DNA of 8,307 bases. Source: an uncultured bacterium. Its GTDB lineage: Bacteria; Cyanobacteriota; Vampirovibrionia; Gastranaerophilales; Gastranaerophilaceae. The translations under genes and the position numbers were made by a program. Shown here in pieces: positions 5,297 through 8,307 of this stretch; the first letter of the stretch is position 1, and every line of letters begins with the position of its first letter. The stretch lies in NCBI GenBank assembly GCA_900556295.1, contig USOK01000064.1:1-8307 (forward strand), written 5' to 3'. The notes under the pieces were generated by a model that saw only the letters and a list, made by a program, of their open reading frames with translations, was not told the origin of the DNA and searched no databases.

Positions 5297-6067
5297 TTAA
5301 TTGTATTCTACTTTCATTAGTGTCAATCCATACGGACTGACAGTTTGTCCTGCTTTCCGTCTATCACAAGCCATCAATACTTGCTCCATATGTTCAGCAG
5401 GAAGATTATGCCCTTCAATTTCTAGAAGGGTGCCGACAATAGTTCTTACCATATTATAAAGGAATCTATTTCCTACAATATCAATAATCACCTTATCGCC
5501 ATCTCTTTGACAAGTGGCTTTTTCTATAAAACAAATCTTGCTTGGGTTTAGCGTTCCGGAGCTTTTGAAACTTGAGAAATCATGTTCACCTTTGATAAAA
5601 TCAAGAGCCTTTTGCATTTTTTCAATGTTAATCGGATATTTAACTCGCATCAAATCTCCGTCAAACGCATTTTTACATTTTCTGTTAATAAAAACAAATC
5701 TGTAAAATCGGCGTTTGGCAGATTTTTGTGCGTGAAAATTATCATCAACTTCTTTCAAATCACTGACTGAAATGTCCGGTGGCAATATCTCATTCAATTG
5801 ATAAACAAACTTTGAAGCAACAATAGATTTGTCTGAGTCAAAATGAACAACTTGCCCTTTGGAATTTACACCTTTGTCAGTTCTTCCGGAAAAGATAGTT
5901 TTAATTTGTCGGTCTTTATTTTCGGTATCACCGAATATCAATGTACTGATTGCTTTTTCAAGTTCACCCTGTATAGTTGGAGTTTGAATTTCCACACCAT
6001 TCTCAAATTGTATCTGACTTCCGGCGTAATTCTTTCCTATATACTGAACTTGAAGCGCATAACGCAT
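5297..6067 (-). CDS. truA: tRNA pseudouridine(38-40) synthase TruA
   Basis: TruA converts U38, U39 and U40 in the tRNA anticodon stem-loop to pseudouridine. The 256-residue product has the normal length. It starts RYALQVQYIGKNYAGSQ and has the catalytic aspartate D64 in SGRTDKGV (60-67). It continues with the pocket motif RRFYRFVF (about 118-125), DFSSFKSSG (about 163-171) and GNRFLYNMVRTIVGTL (about 199-214). The residue after the catalytic loop is Asn (GVN) where most family members have His (GVH), a conservative change. The ATG is four bases after the rplQ stop with only a weak GGTG upstream, so translation probably depends on coupling to rplQ. A truA-rplM-rpsI order downstream of rplQ is known from Cyanobacteria and Firmicutes. 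Confidence 0.95.
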   Translation of the reverse strand: MRYALQVQYIGKNYAGSQIQFENGVEIQTPTIQGELEKAISTLIFGDTENKDRQIKTIFSGRTDKGVNSKGQVVHFDSDKSIVASKFVYQLNEILPPDISVSDLKEVDDNFHAQKSAKRRFYRFVFINRKCKNAFDGDLMRVKYPINIEKMQKALDFIKGEHDFSSFKSSGTLNPSKICFIEKATCQRDGDKVIIDIVGNRFLYNMVRTIVGTLLEIEGHNLPAEHMEQVLMACDRRKAGQTVSPYGLTLMKVEYN

Positions 6068-6071
6068 TAGC

Positions 6072-6500
6072 TTACACCAATTGGATTAAAGCCATTTCAG
6101 AAGCGTCACCGCGTCTTGGAGGTAATCTGAATATTCTTGTGTAACCACCTTTGCGGTCAGAATATTTTTTACCAATAATTACGAAAAGTTTTCTCAAAAC
6201 TGTTTCGTCAGCAAGTTTTTTGTCTGCTTGAGGAGCATCAAAAACTTCGCCTGAAACTAAATCCATAAATTTGCCAGTTTCTTTGTCAAAAATGAATTTA
6301 GCAGCTTGACGACGAGCGTGAAGATCGCCTCTTTTTGCAAGTGTGATAATTTCTTCAGCATATGGTTGCAAAGCTTTTGCTCTTGCCATAGTTGTTTTGA
6401 TTTCACCATGTACAAAAAGTTCAGTCGCCAATGAACGCAACAAAGCATCTCTTTGATCCTTTGCCTTTCCTAGCGTATTTTTCTTAGTTTGGTGTCTCAT
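6072..6500 (-). CDS. rplQ: 50S ribosomal protein bL17, with an internal insertion
   Basis: bL17 lies near the exit of the peptide tunnel. The 142-residue product has the conserved MRHQTKKNTLGKAKDQRDALLRSL (1-24), IKTTMARAKALQPYAEEIITLAKRGDLHARR (34-64) and GGYTRIFRLPPRRGDASEMALIQLV (118-142). Most bacterial bL17 proteins have about 116-127 residues. The excess lies around residues 72-97 (DKETGKFMDLVSGEVF and a lysine/aspartate-rich continuation), between the helical core and the KLF segment. The LGKxxDQRxALLR start and FIFDKE segment recall cyanobacterial bL17. The Shine-Dalgarno AAAGGA (complement of 6509-6514) lies eight bases upstream. It is 144 bases from rpoA and four bases from truA. 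Confidence 0.96.
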   Translation of the reverse strand: MRHQTKKNTLGKAKDQRDALLRSLATELFVHGEIKTTMARAKALQPYAEEIITLAKRGDLHARRQAAKFIFDKETGKFMDLVSGEVFDAPQADKKLADETVLRKLFVIIGKKYSDRKGGYTRIFRLPPRRGDASEMALIQLV

Positions 6501-6644
6501 TTTAGTTTTCCTTTATATTTTTTTCTTATATTGTTTTTTATTAAGATGTTAAGTCTTTAAGACGTTAGTCGTTAAGTTCGTACGTCACTTCGTTTGAAAT
6601 TGTAACAGACTCAAGGCTTATCGTCCTATCGTCCTAACGACTTC
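6501..6644 (-). repeat. rpoA-rplQ spacer with tandem and inverted repeats
   Basis: This 144-base gap holds three imperfect tandem units starting TTAAG: TTAAGATGTTAAGTC (6541-6555), TTAAGACGTTAGTC (6557-6570) and TTAAGTTCGTACGTC (6572-6586). It also has an exact 8-base tandem, TATCGTCC (6619-6626 and 6627-6634), with a degenerate third copy. TTTAAGA-CGTTAG (6556-6568) is complementary to CTAACG-act-TCTTAAA (6634-6649), which includes the rpoA stop. The transcript can therefore form a 13-bp stem with a three-base bulge enclosing about 65 bases. No gene is seen. Confidence 0.55.
6525..6552 (-). promoter_or_regulatory. Probable internal promoter for rplQ-truA-rplM-rpsI
   Basis: On the minus strand TTAACA (complement of 6547-6552, 5/6 match to TTGACA) and TATAAG (complement of 6525-6530, 5/6) are 16 bases apart. 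The start point would be near 6518, giving an 18-base leader that still contains the rplQ AAAGGA site. The location suits separate expression of the distal genes relative to rpoA. The -35 lies within the first tandem repeat unit of the spacer. Confidence 0.45.
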
Positions 6645-7610
6645 TTAAACTTCTTCTTCAACTTCAGGGTTTGGAGCAAGGTCTAAACCAAAGTGATGAA
6701 GTCTTTCGATTACTTCGTCAGAAGATTTTTTACCGAAGTTTTTAATGTTCAACAAATCATGTTCTGATTTTTTCAACAATTCAGCCATTGAATTAATGCT
6801 TGCACGTTTCAAGCAGTTGTATGCTCTAACTGAAAGTTCCAATTCTTCAATAGTCATTGTAGGAGCGTTAGAATCTTCTTCTTTTTCTTCTTCAACAGCC
6901 ATTGAAGGAGTAACTACAGGTTGACCAGTAATTGCAGCAATTTGCATAAAGTGGTCAATCAATAAGTTAGCAGCTTGGCTTAATGCGTTTGTAACATCAA
7001 TAGATCCGTTAGACCAAATTTCAAGAGTCAATTTATCAAAGTCGATTGAATCACCTACACGAGTGCTTTCTACATTGTAGCTAACACGTTTAATAGGCAT
7101 AAATGTTGCATCAATAGGAAGAACATCGATTGAAACGCCTTTTGAATCTCTTGGAACATCGTGAGCAACGTATCCTTTGCCTGTTTCAACAATAACGTCA
7201 GCGTGGAAACTTCCGCCATCAGCAACAGTACAAATCAACCAGTCAGGGTTAACAACCTTAACACCTGCAGGAAGCTGAATATCACTTGCGAGTACTGCAC
7301 CCGGATGATCAACATCAATTCTCAAATGTTGAGGTTCTTTGGAATCAGTTTTTACAACCAATCCTTTAAGGTTAAGCATAACGTCGATTACATCTTCTAA
7401 TACACCCGGAATTGCTGTGTATTCGTGAGTAATTCCTTCAATTCTAGCAGAAGTAACAGCTGTTCCTTCAAGGCTTGATAAAAGAACTCTTCTCAATGAA
7501 TTACCGATTGTTGTACCAAAACCTTTTTCTAACGGTTCAATAACGAATTTACCGTATTGTGATCCGTCAGAACTTGTTGTTGTATTAACACATTTAATTT
7601 TTAATTCCAT
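6645..7610 (-). CDS. rpoA: DNA-directed RNA polymerase subunit alpha
   Basis: Alpha dimerises to nucleate RNA polymerase assembly and contacts promoter DNA and activators. The 321-residue product is complete. The N-terminal domain (about 1-230) shows FVIEPLEKGFGTTIGNSLRRVLLSSLEGTAVTSARI (22-57), with the conserved GNSLRR dimer/beta-contact helix (36-41). It also has HEYTAIPGVLEDV (62-74) and the later NVESTRVG (179-186). An acidic flexible linker follows (about 238-250, VEEEKEEDSN). The C-terminal domain (about 252-311) has two helix-hairpin-helix-like motifs. LSVRAYNCLK carries R262 and N265, matching the UP-element-binding R265 and N268 of E. coli, and NIKNFGKKSSDEV is also present. The Shine-Dalgarno AGGAG (complement of 7621-7625) lies ten bases before the ATG. 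It is flanked by unusually long structured gaps towards rpsD and rplQ. Confidence 0.98.
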   Translation of the reverse strand: MELKIKCVNTTTSSDGSQYGKFVIEPLEKGFGTTIGNSLRRVLLSSLEGTAVTSARIEGITHEYTAIPGVLEDVIDVMLNLKGLVVKTDSKEPQHLRIDVDHPGAVLASDIQLPAGVKVVNPDWLICTVADGGSFHADVIVETGKGYVAHDVPRDSKGVSIDVLPIDATFMPIKRVSYNVESTRVGDSIDFDKLTLEIWSNGSIDVTNALSQAANLLIDHFMQIAAITGQPVVTPSMAVEEEKEEDSNAPTMTIEELELSVRAYNCLKRASINSMAELLKKSEHDLLNIKNFGKKSSDEVIERLHHFGLDLAPNPEVEEEV

Positions 7611-7729
7611 TTTATTTAATCTCCTAGTTTTTCGATTAACTATTTGTTTTGACAGTTTTAAATCTGTCCTGCTCGCTTGCGCCTAACGGGTTTAACTTTA
7701 ATTAAAGTCAATACCCTCAGCTACTCACG
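7611..7729 (-). other. Structured rpsD-rpoA spacer
   Basis: Apart from the rpoA ribosome-binding site, this 119-base gap holds two hairpin candidates. One is ACTTTAATTAAAGT (7695-7708), a perfect 14-base palindrome bracketed by GGGT (7688-7691) and ACCC (7713-7716). The other is GACAG (7651-7655)/CTGTC (7664-7668) around a TTTTAAAT loop. Between them lies an island of G+C-rich sequence (7667-7690) unlike its AT-rich surroundings. Neither hairpin is followed by a U tract on the minus strand, so they look like processing or regulatory structures, not terminators. No promoter stands out. Confidence 0.45.
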
Positions 7730-8307
7730 TTATTTAGAGTAGTACTCAATTACAAGTTGTTCTTTGAAGTCAGGATCTAATTCTTCTCTTTCAGGAATTC
7801 TATCGAAAGTGATTTTTAGAGCTTCTTTATCAACTGTCATCCATGCTGCTGAGCAAGGCATATCGATTAATTCACCAACATTCTTCAAAAATGCATTGCT
7901 TTTTGTTCTGATAGTGATTACATCGCCTGCTTTTACAAGGTATGATGGAATATCAACTTTTTTATCATTTACAAGAACATGACCGTGATTAACGATTTGT
8001 CTTGTTTGTTTACGAGTGATACCCAAACCAGCTCTGAACAATACGTTATCCAATCTTGATTCAAGAATTTGTAACAAGATAGTACCTGTAACGCCTTTTC
8101 TTCTAGCTGCTTCGTTATAATATTTAGCGAATTGTTTTTCGCTAACCAAATATGTAAATCTGATTTTTTGTTTTTCTGCCAAGTGCATTGCGTATTCAGA
8201 AAGTTTCTTTCTTACTGCACCGTGCTGACCTGAAGCATTTTGTCTCATAGAAGATGTTAATTTTCTGTTAGACAAATCTTTTACTTTTTTGTTTCTAAAT
8301 AATTTAT
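7730..8307 (-). CDS. rpsD: 30S ribosomal protein uS4, 5'-truncated by the window edge
   Basis: uS4 is a primary 16S rRNA-binding protein and, in several bacteria, a translational autoregulator. The frame stays open to the right edge, with 191 sense codons visible, so the true start lies outside. A TTG at 8275 is an internal leucine, because the codons before it (KLFRNKKVKD) continue the uS4 N-terminal pattern. Visible motifs are GQHG (26-29 of the visible part), a helical domain with YNEAARRKGVTGTILLQILESRLDNV, and the S4 RNA-binding domain (about 83-125: SRLDNVLFRAGLGITRKQTRQIVNHGHVLVNDKKVDIP). The usual PPGQHG reads ASGQHG. No CxxC zinc motif is seen in the visible N-terminus, which suggests the zinc-free form. 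It lies 119 bases upstream of rpoA in the same direction. Confidence 0.95.
   Translation of the reverse strand, partial: KLFRNKKVKDLSNRKLTSSMRQNASGQHGAVRKKLSEYAMHLAEKQKIRFTYLVSEKQFAKYYNEAARRKGVTGTILLQILESRLDNVLFRAGLGITRKQTRQIVNHGHVLVNDKKVDIPSYLVKAGDVITIRTKSNAFLKNVGELIDMPCSAAWMTVDKEALKITFDRIPEREELDPDFKEQLVIEYYSK

Noticed and set aside
5285..5297. ACCTTAATAAGGT near-palindrome between truA and rplM as a terminator or operator
   Set aside because: As RNA the stem is only about five pairs and lacks a U tract. Operon continuity and the rplM Shine-Dalgarno argue for read-through.
8273..8275. TTG at 8275 as the rpsD start
   Set aside because: The upstream in-frame codons stay open to the window edge and continue uS4-like basic sequence; the true start is outside the window.

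Overview
The window comes from an AT-rich bacterial chromosome that uses standard start and stop signals and strong AGGAGG-type Shine-Dalgarno sites. The right half is a conserved ribosomal-protein/RNA-polymerase block on the minus strand, transcribed in the order rpsD-rpoA-rplQ-truA-rplM-rpsI. This order, a bL17 N-terminus reading LGKxxDQRxALLR, and a non-cysteine uS4 N-terminus suggest a relative of Cyanobacteria, such as a gut Gastranaerophilales (Melainabacteria/Vampirovibrionia) genome. That placement is an inference from remembered family sequences. Clostridia have a similar gene order, so the lineage call is moderate at best.

Left part (1-1235). A minus-strand gene of unknown function runs off the left edge; 209 codons are visible. 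It diverges from a small plus-strand gene for a probable lipoprotein or membrane-anchored protein (780-1235).

Middle plus-strand part (1289-3536). rplI (bL9) has its own promoter and ends in a strong hairpin-plus-T terminator. Starting only 15 bases after that T tract is a two-gene operon. Its first gene is a CooC-type MinD/ParA ATPase with a CxC metal-site motif. Its second is folD (methylene-THF dehydrogenase/cyclohydrolase). The two are separated by one base.

Junction (3537-4427). This gene-poor stretch holds a small unrecognised coiled-coil protein gene on the minus strand (3754-4080). It also holds a pair of inverted REP-like units, each GTAG plus a 20-base palindrome, and the terminator that closes the ribosomal operon.

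Right part (4428-8307). The six genes from rpsI back to rpsD supply small- and large-subunit ribosomal proteins (uS9, uL13, bL17, uS4), the RNA polymerase alpha subunit and the tRNA pseudouridine synthase TruA. rplQ-truA and rplM-rpsI are nearly contiguous. The rpsD-rpoA and rpoA-rplQ gaps are unusually long (119 and 144 bases) and carry palindromes, tandem repeats and a probable internal promoter. rpsD is cut at its 5' end by the right edge.

I found no tRNA, rRNA, CRISPR array, complete insertion sequence or defence system. The most unusual items are the CooC-like ATPase coupled to folD, the paired REP units, and the structured gaps inside the ribosomal operon.
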